Shown: positions 1-13,335, counted from the stretch's first letter. The stretch is 64,000 nucleotides of DNA from Chelonoidis abingdonii (GCF_003597395.2 NC_133771.1:130506671-130570670), one strand, 5' to 3'. Made by a program: numbers and translations. Notes: generated by a model not told the origin, from the sequence alone.

Positions 1-287
1 ACCTGGCCACTGCATCCAAGTTCAGATTGCTGTCCAGAGTGGTCACAGTGGTGCACTGTGGGATACTGCCCGGAGGCCAATACCGTCGATTTGCAGCCAC
101 ACTAACCCTAATCCGATATGGTAATACCGATTTTAGCACTACTCCTCTTGTCGGGGAGGAGTACAGAAACCGATTTAAAGAGCCCTTGATATCGATATAA
201 AGGGCCTCGTAGTGTGGACAGGTACAGCTTTAAATTGGTTTAACGCTGCTGAAATTGGTTTAAACACGGAGTGTAGACCAGGCCTCG
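1..287. repeat. MITE fragment, right half (left end outside the window)
   Basis: The stretch ends in AGTGTAGACCAGGCCT, and nearly the same ending recurs at 42,125-42,139. Such 'GTCTACAC' termini mark a large group of turtle MITEs. The body contains repeated TTTAAA-type motifs (CGATTTAAAG, AATTGGTTTAA, ATTGGTTTAAAC) typical of non-autonomous DNA transposons. No coding capacity is seen. The left terminus lies before base 1, so TIR and target duplication cannot be tested. Confidence 0.55.
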
Positions 288-299
288 GAAACAGTGCAG

Positions 300-3200
300 G
301 AAGGAAGTGGGATAGGAAAAGTACAGGGACCAATACAAAATATCAACACTGTCTACTTCGCTCATTATCTCGAGGCTACTAATTTTTTATTTATTTATTT
401 GCTTGCAACCATCATCAAGTATTTTGAAAGCTAAGTGTATCTGCAAACACCAGAAGAAGTTCAAATGATTTGTAAAGACATAAATCCAAAATTGGCTTAA
501 TTATTTATTCAGTGAGTACTATTCTAATAGATCCCATTGGAAGGCATGTTTTCAGAATATAATTACATTTTTAAATGATTAGCAAGCTTTCATGGAGGAA
601 CATGGTTTACAAATGTTTGGAGACAACATTCTGACAGTTTAGTAATGAAGGTGGCTACCTACTATGGTTTAGAATTGAAACTCAAAAGTATTTTGGCATC
701 TTATTACATATTAACAGTATACACATTAATGAACTTCGGGTATTAAATGGTTATATACTGTACCAGTTAATTGTGTTGCATCGGGCATTTCTGTACCACA
801 AATGTACTTTTTGGTTTTGTTCCTATAAAGTTAAAGAAAACGGTTACCTAATTAGGGGTTACATTGTCCCCATCTGGGGAAAACTGCCTGGCATCACGAA
901 ACTCTCCTTTTGACTTACAGCATTTTCTTCCTACTTATTCCACTGGGGAGGATGGAGAAGTTTGTTGTTCACCTCCAAATCATGAATATCCCAAGATCCA
1001 CGAAGACCTCAGGATAACCGTCGAGATCCTGTCCCTCTGCACTGCTTCCTGTCACCCCAACCTTGCATAGGATTCCAATGAGTTTCTGGTGGTTGCTGCC
1101 CATAATCCACAAGAGGTTTACTCAGTGGAGGGGAAATGGATATAAGATAAGGCTGTCTGGGTCCACATTAGCTTACACAGGGAGTAAACTGTCTTGAATA
1201 GTGGTCATAACCTCAACCCAGCCCTCCTACCCCTGGGCCCTGCCTCCTCCCAGCCTGCAGAGCTGTACGCGAGGCAACTATGGAAGGACTTGTGGACCGG
1301 TGGGCAAAGAAGGGGATAAAGCCACATTCTATATTGGAGTGCCCTTCACCCTAGCTCAGATAAATGTTGAAGACTAAGATTGGAGTTGTCTAAGGGAGTG
1401 GATGGGACAATTGGGTCAAAAAAGTGTAACCCCCAAGGAGATTACATAGATTCCTGGAGCTGTCTGCTAGCAGCTCAGGGAGGAGGAGCCAAGGCAAACT
1501 CAGAGTCTGCCCGGCAACCACTAGGGAGTGAGATGCCCCTCCCAGGGAGTTCAGGAGAGGGGAGAAGCCGTTTCCAGGAGAGGGTGCAGCCAGCCAGGGC
1601 CAGGGCAGGACTGGCGGTGTGGGGAGCTGGTGAGTCCCAGGCCTGCAAGCAGGGTTCCCCCTGAGAACTGGCCTCTAGGGACCTGACCGCAGATCCCTCA
1701 GCTGGGTTTTCCTTCCCCACGGATGATTCCCAATTGTTACGTTTGCTGAGAAATTTCCCCAGCCAGGCTGGGTTCACCTCCAGCTCCCCTGGTGAGACCA
1801 GTCCTCACATGATCAGTGCCGCTAGTCCAGGGCTCCTGCCTGCTGGGTGTGTGACTGGAGGCTGGGCTAGGAGGTTACAGTTTGGATGTTAGGGTAGTTG
1901 TATAACCTACACCTTGAGCCCTGCACCCCTTTGTGATGAGGGGAAATCCTGGGACCAACGCAGCCTGAATCCTGCGTGAGGAGGATCCCTGACAGCAGAC
2001 AGCAGCCACTCTGCATGACTGAGGAGTCCAGCATCATCTTCAAACCTGAAGGTCATTCATGGAGTTCGTGAGTGCACCAGCTTTTAGTTAGTTAGTCAGG
2101 GGATTTTTTTGGGGACCCCCTACTCCCTGAACTGTGTCCTCAAGCCAGGGAGTAAGGGTTTGAGGATTTTATAACCTGCTGCTTATTACACCTGTGGAGG
2201 GATTCACCACCTCATCCCACCTGTGGGTCCTTTGGGCTGTACTGAACCCAGTCAGCCACACAGCTAAACCACTGCAGGGAATTTTATAGGTCATCAAGGG
2301 CCCCAGCAAAGTACGCGTACCAGTAGGACATTAATTTTACACTTATTACATCAAGTCACGGGTATTTTCAGTGTGGGCACCGGTGACCCTAAAAATAGTG
2401 TTTCACCTTGTTATGTTGTATATGTTGCCCGTTTAATATAATTATTGTGTTGAATATATTTTTATGTGTTGTATTATTTCTTGGAAGTCTCCAACTATCT
2501 TGAAAGTAAGTGGGATTACTCTGTAGTTAGAATTTTCCACCCAAGCTGCCCTGGTGACCCTGCCAGGAAGGAGCGAGGGGGGTGGAGGCACCGCCAAATA
2601 ATTTCATAGCAAAAAAGAAAAAAGATTCACCCTGCTGAGTGGGTGGTGGGTTCCAAAAGAACCCAGACTGTCCATCAAAACCTGTAAGTGGATTGTCATT
2701 AAAGTAGGTAATCAGGTGGAGAGGGGCGGTACAAAAGCATTAGTGTAGCCAGTGATACAGACTTCCACTGGGGTTTCTCTTTCAGAAGCACTTATGCAAG
2801 AGATAAAAAGATCCAGATACTATACCAAAAAGTTTATTTCCAAGAAAAATCTGAATTTTTAGTATATTTACCAGACATAAGAAAGGAAACACATACAAAG
2901 ACCAAGTACAACAAACCTCCTATAACTAGTAATGAAGCATTAAAATACATTTTCAGAAAAAAGATGCAAGTCATAGAGGCATAAATCACATAGGAGGCTA
3001 GGCCACATTAACTTTCTATGGGACTTAGGCTCCTAAGTCACTTAGATGTATTTGAAAATTTTACCCAGGGTGACCACCTAATGGATTTTCAAAGGAGTGT
3101 GATGTACCAGACTTGCATTATGGGCTGGCAGTTCAGGAAGATATATGCTTTTCACTGCAAAATCCACACCATGCAGCTTTTTAGGTAAAGGGTATCTCAG

Positions 3201-4440
3201 TATGTCTTTTTAAAACATTTTTTTTTTTTTTAGTACTGGTAGAAGGTGGCAGGGTGACAGCTCTGAAGACTGGAGTCCTCTATTTTACCATAGCCTGGGT
3301 AACAGAACTGCAGCTCTACATTTTAAAAAAAAGCACTTATTCTGGTATCAAGATGCACCATCAGTGTGCTTCAATCCTGATCTTTCAGGGACCACTTATA
3401 ATGATGATGAGATAACAGTTCAGGCTCAATGCCCATGAAGTCTCTGGCCTCTCTGCTGCAATTGCCAATAAGGATGCTAGATGGGGGAGGTGGTTCTGGG
3501 GATGGCCACACCTCACAAGGAGCTGCACCAAGGCTACTCATTTCACAGAAGGCACCAAACAGGCATCAGATGCCTATAACTTCTGCTCCTTGCTAGACCT
3601 GGATCTGAACCAAACCCACCAGGGCTGAACATTTCTGAACGTTGTGGAAAGAAAGACCTTTGTGGAATCTGAACCTTGATCCAAACTCTGCAGCCAGTCC
3701 CTGTCCTTACAATGGGCTGCGCCAAAATCCTGGATTCCAGCAACTTTCAGTGTTGAAATTTGGATCCAGACCAGAATTGCATTGTTCAGAACCAATGTTT
3801 AGTGACTGACAACTTAGGTGATAGGTTCAAATTCACACTAAGCCAAAACTGTTTCACTTTTAACAACCAAAGAGCCATTTTGTTATCAGAGTATACACCG
3901 CAAAAGAATGAAACCCAGTAGAAAGTATAACACAAGTTTATTATTGGACAAATGCAATTGTCTCTGTCAGTGAGACTGCAGGGAGGCAGTAGAGTTACTG
4001 ATGCACAACTTCTCAGTTTTTCTCCAGATATGCAATACCCTGCCTTACAATTGGTTGTGGGTGTTTGATTTGCATAATCACTCATGATATTCCTCAATAA
4101 CCACATAGCACCCAAATCCCTATACTTTGCCTGACAGCCACTATTAAGCAATCAGAGAACAGGAATTTTCAGGCTTTTTACTAGCAACAAAGAAGCATCT
4201 CTTGTTCTTGCTTCCTTCACCTGAAGCACAAAAAATTGCAATAAGTATCTGAAAGGAAAATATGTACACCAAAAAGCAAAGGAAACAGGTGTGAAATCAG
4301 ATACATGGATTTTACTTAAGTTTTGAAAAAAATGAAATCTTTTGACACTTCAGTCCCTTCTCTTATTCCTACACCCAACTTCTATTACCTCCTCCCTCCT
4401 ATACAATCCATCAGAGAACTAGCCCCATTTTTTTTTTAAA
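300..4440. other. Non-coding stretch without a recognised gene
   Basis: Mostly AT-rich, with a GC-richer block at about 1,200-2,260. Short open frames in that block (for example 1,380-1,664) have low-complexity Gly/Pro/Ser content and overlap frames on the other strand, so I do not read them as genes. The block at 1,100-2,750 has the look of an LTR or old interspersed repeat: a GC-rich segment, then an AT-rich tail near 2,400-2,480. I see no terminal repeats that prove it. No RNA gene or conserved exon seen. Confidence 0.5.
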
Positions 4441-4454
4441 TGATGCAACAGTTT

Positions 4455-5747
4455 TCTGCTTCTGAAACATGTCAGTTCAACAAAATTTTTGATGGGAAAA
4501 ACCGAAATGTTTTAATAAGGTCCAGATGTTTCAGTTTGGACTTTATCATTCTGTTTCAACTTGAAGGATATATAGATGTAGCTGTAGATATAGATATATA
4601 CTACAGTGTTTCCATATTATCAAAAAGAAAAGATTAAATGATTCCTATACAACATTTTTTGGAGTTCTTGTGCTGGAAATTTCACCTTTTCATTCTAATT
4701 TGGAACTAAAATTTTTTTAAAACATCTGAATTGCCTACGGAACAGAAATTCCAACCAGCTCTAATCTGTACAAAGACCTGGGCAGCAAAGTGAATTTTAC
4801 TTCTGCAAAAAAGGTCAAGGTTTTGGAAGACAATTTTGTCCTGAATTGGGATGAAAAACCAAAACCTTGAAAAATTTCAAGGAGGGGAAATTCTATAATA
4901 TATGCCAAGACTCTGGTGTTTCCAAAACAAAGTATGTTCCCCAGGAACCTGAAATCCCTAGGTGAACTGATTCTGCGACAGCCACGAGATGGATTTCTGA
5001 GGGTTCAGGGTTCCCAGGAAGTCCTGCTCCCCAGCAGCCCACCAGGTAAGTTGTTAAGGAGCCAGGAGATGGGAGGGCAAGTGAGCAGGAAATCAGGCAG
5101 GCAGGCAGGCAGGGCTGGTGCAAGGATGTTTCGCACCCTAGGTGAAACTTCCACCTTGTTCCCTCCCATGTCCCTGAGCCCTGAGGTGACTCCCAGCCCC
5201 CCCTCTGCCCTGAAGAACCCCCCCTGCAGCAGCTCCCCCACCCCTCTTCTGCCCTGACGTGCCCCCTCCTCCCACCCCGCCATGGCAGCTCCCCCACCCC
5301 GGCCCCGGGAACTGCAGCTGCCCGCCCCAGCTCACCTCTGCTCCGCCTCCTCCCCAAGCACACCTCGCTGCTTCACTTTTCCTGCCTCCCAGGCTTGCGG
5401 CACCTAAGCTGACTGTACCCCCGCCTGTTACTTGCTGCTGGTGGCCCTCCCTGCACCCCCCCCATCCCAGATCCTTCTGCCTAAATGCAGCGGCAACTGG
5501 GGCGGCCGAAGATCCGGCTGCCACGGTCACCACCGAAGAAAATGCCGCCCCCCCAAATCCTAGCACCCTAGGCAACCGTCTAGGTCGCCTAATAGGTTGC
5601 ACCAACCCTGCAGGCAGGAGAAATCTGCCTGTTTCCTTCACAAAAGTAAAAGTAACAGTAACAAGCTCCTGTGGAATGTGTTGGTTTTGACAAATTATAA
5701 TTTTCTGATGGAAAAAAACTTTCCATCTGAAAATTTCTGACCAGCTC
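4455..5747. repeat. Two adjacent copies of an A/T-rich 'GACCAGCTCTA' MITE
   Basis: Copy one runs to about 4,763 and ends CCAACCAGCTCTA. Copy two runs from about 4,800 to 5,747, ends TGACCAGCTCTA, and is interrupted by the hAT element at 5,110-5,610. Both have long AAAATTTTT and GGAAATTTC-type motifs, as does the copy at 8,045-8,205. I infer a non-autonomous DNA transposon family. No transposase is present. Left ends are degraded, so exact starts are uncertain. Confidence 0.5.
5110..5610. mobile_element. hAT-type MITE with 8-bp target duplication
   Basis: The element starts CAGGGCTGGTGCAA and ends TTGCACCAACCCTG, imperfect terminal inverted repeats. It is flanked on both sides by caggcagg (5,102-5,109 and 5,611-5,618), the 8-bp duplication expected of hAT transposition. 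The left flank is a short CAGG run, so part of the match could be chance. The interior is C-rich. Overlapping open frames on both strands (for example 5,138-5,641 and 5,259-5,690) are Pro- or Gly-rich by-products of composition. It sits inside an older MITE. Confidence 0.75.
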
Positions 5748-5749
5748 TA

Positions 5750-8040
5750 TCTATATGGTTGGAAGCTAAAGCTAGACAAATTCAGACTAGAGAGAAGATG
5801 CAACATTTTCCACAGTGAATGTAATAACCCGATACAACAACTTACTGAGAGACAGGCTGGATTCTTCATCACTTGAAGTCTTAAAATTAATCCTGGATAG
5901 CTTTCTGAAATATATGCTATAGCTCAAACAGAAGTTATAGGCTTGATGCAGGAATCACTGGGTGAAATTCTATGGCTTGTGTTATGAAGGATGTTGAAAT
6001 GGACCCTTCATATGGACCTTCTGCCCTTAAAAATCTATCCCTGTCAATAAAGATGTTCTCACCAGAAACATGGTCTTAAATTTGTTTACATTTAAAATTA
6101 TATTCATATTTCAGAAAGACTAATTCTCCCAAAGCAAACAAAACACCACTTATTTTAGGGACAAGTGTTTTGCTGTCCTGTATGATGGGACCCGAAAACC
6201 CTGAGAAAAGAAAAAATGTAAATGAAGAAAAGAAAAAGAAGAAAAGAAATGGAAATGATGAGAAAAAAGCAGGTGTGACTGGTGTACCAGTGGGGGCCAG
6301 CTATGGTAATTCAATTATGGTGAACTGCAAAAAATGGGGCAGACAACCCCCATAGAGCTGGTGGATATTCCAATATTTAGATTCACCAAGCCAGCATAAA
6401 ACAGCTTATTTATTACTTTACTGGTTACTGAGAAGTCCAAACAACACAGTTCCCTTAAAGTGATCCAACCTCAGGCCTCCATCCAAGTACCCAGGTCAAA
6501 TAAGATGAAAATTTCTATAAATCTTATTTTATCATATAAAATAAAAGGTTCTACTAATCCCAAACAATCAGACACATTACCTCCCAGGTTAATGAATGTT
6601 TCAGATCTTACCCAAATACACACTACAGCCAATTCTTATTAACTGAACTAAAATTATTTAAAAAAACAAAACAAAAGAGAGTATGGTTAAAAGATCAATA
6701 TACATACAGACATGAGTTCAATTCATTGAGGTTCAGATCCACAGCAGAAATGATGACCTTTGTAGTTGCAAAGAGTTCTTCAGAAATAGTTCATAAGTTA
6801 TAGTCCAATGTCCAAATCTCATATTCAGGGTGTACCAGCATAACTGGGACCTCAGTCTTGTGACTCAAACTTCCCCTGATGAAGTCTAAGCAGATCTGAG
6901 ATGACAAAATCAGGACCCAGGGATCTTTTATACAATTTCACGTCCTCTTTGACAAGTTGGGATTTCCTCAGGGAACAAAAGGTAATTAGGATGACTTTGG
7001 AGGAGGTCCATCACCGGTACTTAGCTATACAAATTAACATAAGGCCATTTGCTTGTTCCTCCACCATTCACAATACATTTCAAAGAGAGAGGAATACTGA
7101 GATATCCCATGTTTACAATTCATTTAAATGATAGGATGTTCTTTTGACCTCTGAATTATCAGAATACAGCATAGACAGGGACTCTTCATTACATTGTTGA
7201 CCCTATGCATACATATGTGAATACACAAAACCACAAACATTATCTCCCCACATGTTTTATGAGGGTTATTTATTTTGCAGGATGTTTAACTCTTTCTAGC
7301 CATATGTCACAGAAGGAAAAGACAAAAGGGATAAAAAAATTAAACATCAACAAATACTAAAGTTGTTTGACAGCTCAATTTTTGCCATTGTACATTGTGT
7401 ACATTTAATTTTAAGTTTCAGCATAGTAATTAATAGCACTAAGTCAAAGTGCTTCCTGTTCACTCAGTAATAGATGGGGCTAATATACTCTGAGCCTTTC
7501 ATTCTGTACTATATTCGGCCCAGGATAGGGTTATCACTTTGTAAGCAGAAAGCATCTAGATTGTCATTGTAGTCATAGACAATACGTTCATCAAAAAGGC
7601 TAAGTAAAGGAGCAGTGTGTTTTTTATGGCTCAGTGATCTTGTGTTCAACATTTGTCAGCAGTTTCAAGAAGTCCAGGTCTATTAATGTCAATACCACTC
7701 ATTTGTTTAAGTGTAGGCTTGTCTGTCTGTCTTTGTTTTGCACTGCCACATTCTTACCAGGATGACATACAATTAATTATTCAAACAAGAAAAAAAATTA
7801 AATTTGCCATCTGGCATCTGAGCCTTTAGGATGCACTCGCTTCACATTTTCTAGCTTTGCTCTGCAACCATGAGAGCTAGAAATGTAATTTTTTAAAAAA
7901 TGAATGCAGTTATTTTCATGCAAGCACTTGTTTCCAGTGGAACTTTAAGAAAAATAATGCAAGTCTCACAATAAAAATCACAAGAGGTGGCAACATTGGG
8001 TAGGGGAAATGTCCTACCATACTGATTAAAACCTGTTCAT
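5750..8040. other. Non-coding stretch without a recognised gene
   Basis: AT-rich, with no frame longer than about 76 codons that resembles a protein. The part at about 6,360-7,250 has the texture of an old interspersed repeat or LTR body, but no terminal repeats could be paired by eye. A Lys/Glu-rich open frame at 6,170-6,355 is purine-run translation. Confidence 0.45.
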
Positions 8041-8044
8041 TACC

Positions 8045-8205
8045 AGGACTGGTTGACAATTTTTGAAGGAAAATTGATATTTTGACAAAACAAAAAACAT
8101 TTCTATGAAAAACATTTGCTTTCCTATTTTTTTTTTTTAAAACAAGAAGTTGGATTTTCCTCCACTGAAAGTTTCAGCATTTTTTGACCAGCTCTACTTA
8201 CTACC
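8045..8205. repeat. Short MITE, same family as 4,455-5,747
   Basis: Left side GGACTGGTTGACAATTTTT pairs imperfectly with right side TTTTTTGACCAGCTCTA, giving a foldback of about 160 bases. The interior is simple A/T-rich sequence. The terminal motif is the one seen at 5,734-5,747 and 4,751-4,763. Confidence 0.55.
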
Positions 8206-9936
8206 CATGAACAAACTGGAGTAAAAATCTTGTGTGTGTTATTCTCTGCCAATTTTCCCTTACCTCCATTTTTTAAAACTGTAGGAGTAAGTTTTAGATA
8301 GCATGGAATTTGATACAGTTCTTATTGATAATGAAAGAACATCCAAGAGGAAAGAATGAAACACAGCATCATAGCAAAGATGTAGGAAACAATCATCAGA
8401 ATCCCTCATGCAGTTAGAAGATATTCAAGTAGCGTTCTGTTTGCTCATCAGTTAGCAAATGAATCATTTCTGTCCTGATCGATTTGTCAACGATTGTAAA
8501 GACCCAGATTTTAGTACACAAACTATACTGCCGTGTTTGTATGCTTGCTAACATTGCCACCCTATGTCGTTTGGAGGGATTTGCCTCCCGTTTCCATTTT
8601 ATGATGTTCTACTAGTGATGTTGTCTATACTTCATGAATCTGCCCATATTTGTTTTTGATACTTGGCTACAGAAGCTTTACCTGTGCTCCTCTTGTATGG
8701 TCACCTGGAGATCTCCTTTCATTATAAATTACTCTATAGGCCTACTTTTCTTACATTTCCAGCTGCGCTTTCTATATTACAAATATATCTGCTTATTTAG
8801 ACTGCTGTTTGGTCAACGGCTTGCTGAACTCATGCCCTGTTGCACAGCTCCAACAGTTAATACTCTGCCTCAAATTACCCTTTTCTTGCACTGCTGCCCA
8901 AATTAATTTTTACTGCAGTGTCAGTTGGATATTGCTGTTTATCATTGTATAGTCCTATTTACTGCTGTACTGTTTCCCTTCATGATATACAGTGGAAAGG
9001 CCACCTTTCTTGCTGCATTGCTGAATCATGCTCTGTATCACTGTTGCAGTATTCTTGCCCTCCTTCCGTTTGGATCGCTCTGTGATATTATTTCTCTCAA
9101 TGTGCTGTTAAAACAGGTTACGCTTTACTGCCTGGCCCATTTCTCACCTAGTTCCCGCACAGACCCAGTTCTTGTTATACTTCATACTTGGTACAAACAT
9201 ATATTCCCTGCAAACCTTTTCCTACTTCTAGGAAGAAGTGCTGGATTGACAATTGTGAACAGTGAAGACCAGGTATCAGGTACAAGTTTCCCCTCTCACT
9301 ACTCCTCTAAAATGCTCACAGCTGGCCTGGAAGGAGCATTTTTAAGAGACCAGAAAGTGGTCCTAGTGTCCGTTTACTACATTTCATACAGGCCACCAAA
9401 CAGCTTTGGAATGACATTGACTTTCAGCCAATGCTGATTTAGGCCACATTAAAAATAATAATAATTGATACCTAGGGACAACTGACTCCTTATTTCATCA
9501 CCAATTCCCAGGGCTATCCAGCTCTTCCCACTCCCGCTCCCCTCCCCTCCTTTTTTTTTTTTAATTTTCTAAATGACCAACAATTACTTTTTTCCTTTCC
9601 AGCTCTAGGAACCAACATCATCAAACTTTAGAGACTTGAAATAGAATTAAAACGCTATCTAAAATTCTCTCTTCCACTAGAAGATTTAAACCTTTGTTGT
9701 GCTCCATACTAATATCCTTCTGTCTACAAAATGTTTGTTCCCCTCGGAGCTCATGCTGTGACACTGAAAGCATGAAATGGTGGCTTTAGCTGCTAGGTGC
9801 TGCTAATTATTGCTGTGATTCTTTAGCTGCTCCTGGTGTCATTACAATGCCTATTAAAAAACACTGTCTCTCTATTAAAAAACAGTCCTTCCCAGGCCAC
9901 AATATTTCCATTTCCCCTTGAAAATGAAATGTTACT
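8206..9936 (+). other. Unexplained stretch with a long, nearly open + frame
   Basis: No repeat family recognised. One plus-strand frame is open from 8,634 to 9,437 except for a single stop at 8,904-8,906. Its translation is Leu/Cys/Tyr-rich and hydrophobic at first, then ordinary. I recognise no domain and see no splice-supported structure. The plus strand here is pyrimidine-rich, which lowers stop frequency, so this may be chance. See the matching finding. Confidence 0.3.
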
Positions 9937-9937
9937 G

Positions 9938-10510
9938 TATCATAGAATCATTGGAACAGACCCCAGTAGGTCATCTAGTCCAACCTCCTGCTCAAAGTAG
10001 AACTAACCCCAACTAAAACATCCCAGCCAGGACTGCATCAAGCTGGGCTTTAAAAACTTCTAAGGATGGAGATTCTACCACCTCCCTAGATAAACCCATT
10101 CCAGTGCTTCACCACAATTCTAGTGAAACAGTTTTTTCTAATATCCAGCCTAGACCTCCCCCACTGCAATTTGAGACTATTGCTTCTTGTTCTGTCATCT
10201 GCCACCACTCAGACCAGCCTGGCTCCATTCTGTTTGGGACCCCCTTTCAGGTAGTTGAAGGCTGCTATCAAATCCCCCCTCACTCTTCTCTTCTGTAGAC
10301 TAAATAAGTCCAGTTCCCTCAGCCTCTCCTCATAAGTCTTGTGCCCTAGCCCCCTAATCATTTCCATTGCCCTCCACTGGACTCTCTCCAATTTGTCCAC
10401 ATCCCTCCTGTAGTGGGGGGCCCCAAAACTGGATGCTATACTCCAGATGTGGCCTCACCAGTGCTGAATAGAGGGGAATAATCACTTCCCTCCATCTGCT
10501 GGCAATGCTC
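9938..10510 (-). mobile_element. CR1 LINE, 3' end
   Basis: Starts (plus strand) with ATCATAGAATCATTGGAACAG and contains the standard CR1 3' block for 'TCATCTAGTCCAACCTCCTG'. Read on the minus strand it encodes the end of ORF2: the frame at 10,400-10,209 reads [17 protein letters not shown] and [11 protein letters not shown], the conserved C-terminal CR1 motif. Only the last roughly 570 bases of the element are present, a normal 5' truncation. No target-site analysis is possible by eye. Confidence 0.9.
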
Positions 10511-10834
10511 ATACTAATGCAACTATTAATCATAGTACTAAGGTAAGAGTCATGATGCTAGCAACAGCACCTCTCATGGTAGAGGAGGCTTCAGTTTACA
10601 TCTAAGCCTGCACTTATTTGAGATTTAATCAGAGATGTGCAGTGGCTCTGAACTGCATCTGTGGAAACCAGCCCACATTTTACAGCAACAGAAGCAGGGG
10701 CAGGGGCCCAACCATACAACTCTTAATTGATGCTTGCTACTCAAACAACTGTAAGGTATTGTTTTTGGGGGGCGGGGGGCACAACACAAGATACATGCTG
10801 ACGTTAATCTCAGCTAATGAAACCTTTATCAAAC

Positions 10835-11475
10835 TGTAGCAGGGCAGTTACCCGTTCCAGCCCTGACAGGGTAGAAGCCAGCCCTGGGAGAGGGCTAGGA
10901 GAAAAAGCCCAAGCTGACTGGGGAAGGTGCTACAATTGGGCCACACCCCAGTTAGGGCAGCTGGGCCTTATAAGAAGGCCAGGGCAGCCAGAAGCTGAGC
11001 AGAGTCTCTTCTCTAGTTATGGAGAGAGACTGATCTGACTACAGGGGAATAAGAGGGTACCTGGGAGTGAAGCAGGGCTGGGAAAGAGCCAGAGGAGCAG
11101 GGGAGCTCCAGCCTGGCAACTCCCCAGGCTGCAGGGCCTGATCCCAGGCCCATGAAGGTACTGGATGGTAGAAGGCAGCAGCAGGTCAAACCCCCTTGCC
11201 TGTGATGAGTGGCTTTTATACTGCAGTCTGCCCCAGTGAGTGGGCTAGGTGAGGGCTGGCAGTAGCCCAGACTGAGGTGTTGTAGGGGTAGTGGGTGAGG
11301 GCTCCCTGGGGAAGGGAGACCCACAGAGATTGTTGGGATATTGCTAGGGGGCAGCACGCCAGAGAAAACAGGCACTGGGGTCCGGGGTGGGACACACGGG
11401 GCCTAATTGTGGTGAAATACCATGTCAGAGCAGTGGAATGGATTCACGAGGGCCTTACCTCTGCAAAGCCCTGTT
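10835..11475 (+). repeat. GC-rich interspersed repeat with promoter-like core
   Basis: Begins TGTAGCAGGGCAGTTACC and contains a TATA-like TTATAAG within the near-palindrome GGCCTTATAAGAAGGCC at about 10,966-10,982. Composition changes sharply from the AT-rich flanks. This resembles an LTR or 5' regulatory region of a retroelement, but I see no coding part or second copy here. The overlapping frames on both strands are low-complexity. Confidence 0.4.
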
Positions 11476-11479
11476 GTCG

Positions 11480-12512
11480 CTATAGTATGTAACAGCTGAT
11501 GTTTACACTGGCACAGCCGCTTGTCATTCAGCATTCAAAGACTGCTTCTATTAACTATCTGAATGTGGCTTTGATGGGCAGAGGGAATTGGGTGGGTGGG
11601 CTTTCACTGGCTCCATGACAGAGTTAAGAGGATGGATGCCAAGTCGCTCTTTTCATGTATATAATCAGAGCAAAAAGTGACTAACAATGGAAACTGAGCC
11701 CCCAAAAGCAATTTTTGCAACCTTTGCCCATGCAAAATGCTGAATGGCATAATGAAAAGAGTTTGCTATGCTGGAAAACAAAGCCAAAATCATCATAAGT
11801 GATTTACTATGACACCTGCACAGAAGTGTGTGAAAACCCCACCAGGGCAATTGAAAGACCAAATCTTACAGCATGGGAAATTCAGTATTTTTTAATTTAA
11901 AAAGGATTTAAACAGCTCAAAATCTAGGTGTAAAATATTATGTCTCATTTACAAAAAAAACAAACAACAAAACTACTTTCCTCTACAATACATGCCTGGA
12001 AGAGTTACGTGATGTGTGCATATGATTAAAAACAAACAGAAGGTTTTTACACTTACAACCCCAGGTTCTTTTTGGCCAGTCTCTTTCCTGGTGTACTCCA
12101 AGGACTAGGCAGTGAGTTGAATGATGTACAACTCCATGTGCTAGAGCCACTATGCAATTCTTCACATTGGAGAGATTCTTTGGTTATTTCATGAGGGCTA
12201 GGATCAAACCAAATGTCTGCAAAAGATTGGGAGCATGGACAGCCAATCCAGGATTTCTGTTCCAGCATCCAACTTCTGTAGTTTTTTCTGGCAGGGGGAC
12301 AATGAAATGGGCAGCAGAAGTATTAAAAGCCTCTGTGCCCCGCAGCATTGGCACACATGATGCAAAGCAAATGGACTTACAGTGTGTGGGGGAGGTTCAT
12401 GGGGGGGAAGGGTTGGTACCAACAGAAATGAAGGTCACTTTGCTGACCGATGCAACAGGGCTAATGACATAAACCATGGCAAAAGGCAGGATGAAATTCA
12501 AAATTAATTAAC
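11480..12512. other. Non-coding stretch without a recognised feature
   Basis: AT-rich sequence with a few frames of 60-106 codons on both strands that overlap each other (12,053-12,472) and resemble no family I know. Nothing else seen. Confidence 0.45.
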
Positions 12513-12513
12513 A

Positions 12514-13110
12514 GTAATTAGGGCTGTCGATCAATCACAGTTAACTCACGCGATTAACACACAAAAATTAACCGTGATTAAAAAAATTAATTGTGATTAA
12601 ATGCAGTTCTAATCGCACTGTTAAACAATGAAATACCAATTGAAATGTTCTACATTTTCATATAGATTGTATTCTGTGTTGTAACTGAAATCAAAGTGTA
12701 TATTATTTTTTATTACAAATATTTGCACTGTAAAAGGAAGAGGATTTTTCAATTCACCTCATACAAGTACTGTTGTGCAATCTCTTTGTCATGAAAGTCC
12801 AACTTACAAATGTAGATTTTTTTGTGTTACATAACTGCACTCAAAAACAAAACAATGTAAAACTTCAGAGCCTACAAGTCCACTCAGTCCTATTTCTTGT
12901 TCAGCCAATTGCTAAGACAAACAAGTTTGTTTACATTTACAAGAGATAATGCTGCCCTCTTCCTATTTACAGTGTCACCAGAAAGTGAGAACAGGCATTT
13001 GCATGGCACTTTTATAGCCAGCAGTGTAAGGTATTTATGTGCCAGATATGCATTTGTATGCCCTGGTATGCTTCAGCCACTCCTGTTCCCACCATGTGCC
13101 TGAACCATGC
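12514..13110. repeat. Interspersed repeat, probable non-autonomous DNA transposon
   Basis: Opens with AGGGCTGTCGATCAATCACA followed by alternating 'GTTAACTCACGCGATTAAC' and 'AATTAACCGTGATTAAA' motifs, a strongly internally inverted head. The body is AT-rich with runs such as TTATTTTTTATTACAAATA. The pattern recalls a turtle/archosaur interspersed family. The class is an inference, since the right terminus is not clear. Confidence 0.5.
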
Positions 13111-13335
13111 TTGATCCTTGCCTCTCCTCCTGCCCTTATGCTTCACCTCCAGTCCTCAGTGACCTTGATCCTCAGCTCTGACCCTCAGCTTTGATTCCTG
13201 GTTCTGACTTTGGCTTGACCCCTGGCTCTGGTAACTGGCAGTTAACTCTGGTGCTGACGCTTGGCTTCATTCCTCAACCTGGATGCCTGCTTCACCCACT
13301 AGACCACACTCCTGCTCTGATTACTAGGTCAGACA
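13111..13335. repeat. Degenerate CT-rich minisatellite
   Basis: Loose repetition of units like 'ctctgaccctcagctttgat' and 'ttctgactttggcttgaccc' (about 18-22 bases). No precise unit survives. It separates the preceding AT-rich repeat from the hAT element that starts at 13,344. Confidence 0.4.

Noticed and set aside
100..120. Telomere-like CTAACCCTAA
   Set aside because: Only one and a half units inside a MITE; no array.
5138..5690. Frames of 143-167 codons on both strands
   Set aside because: They overlap, are Pro- or Gly-rich, and lie inside a hAT MITE with a clear target duplication.
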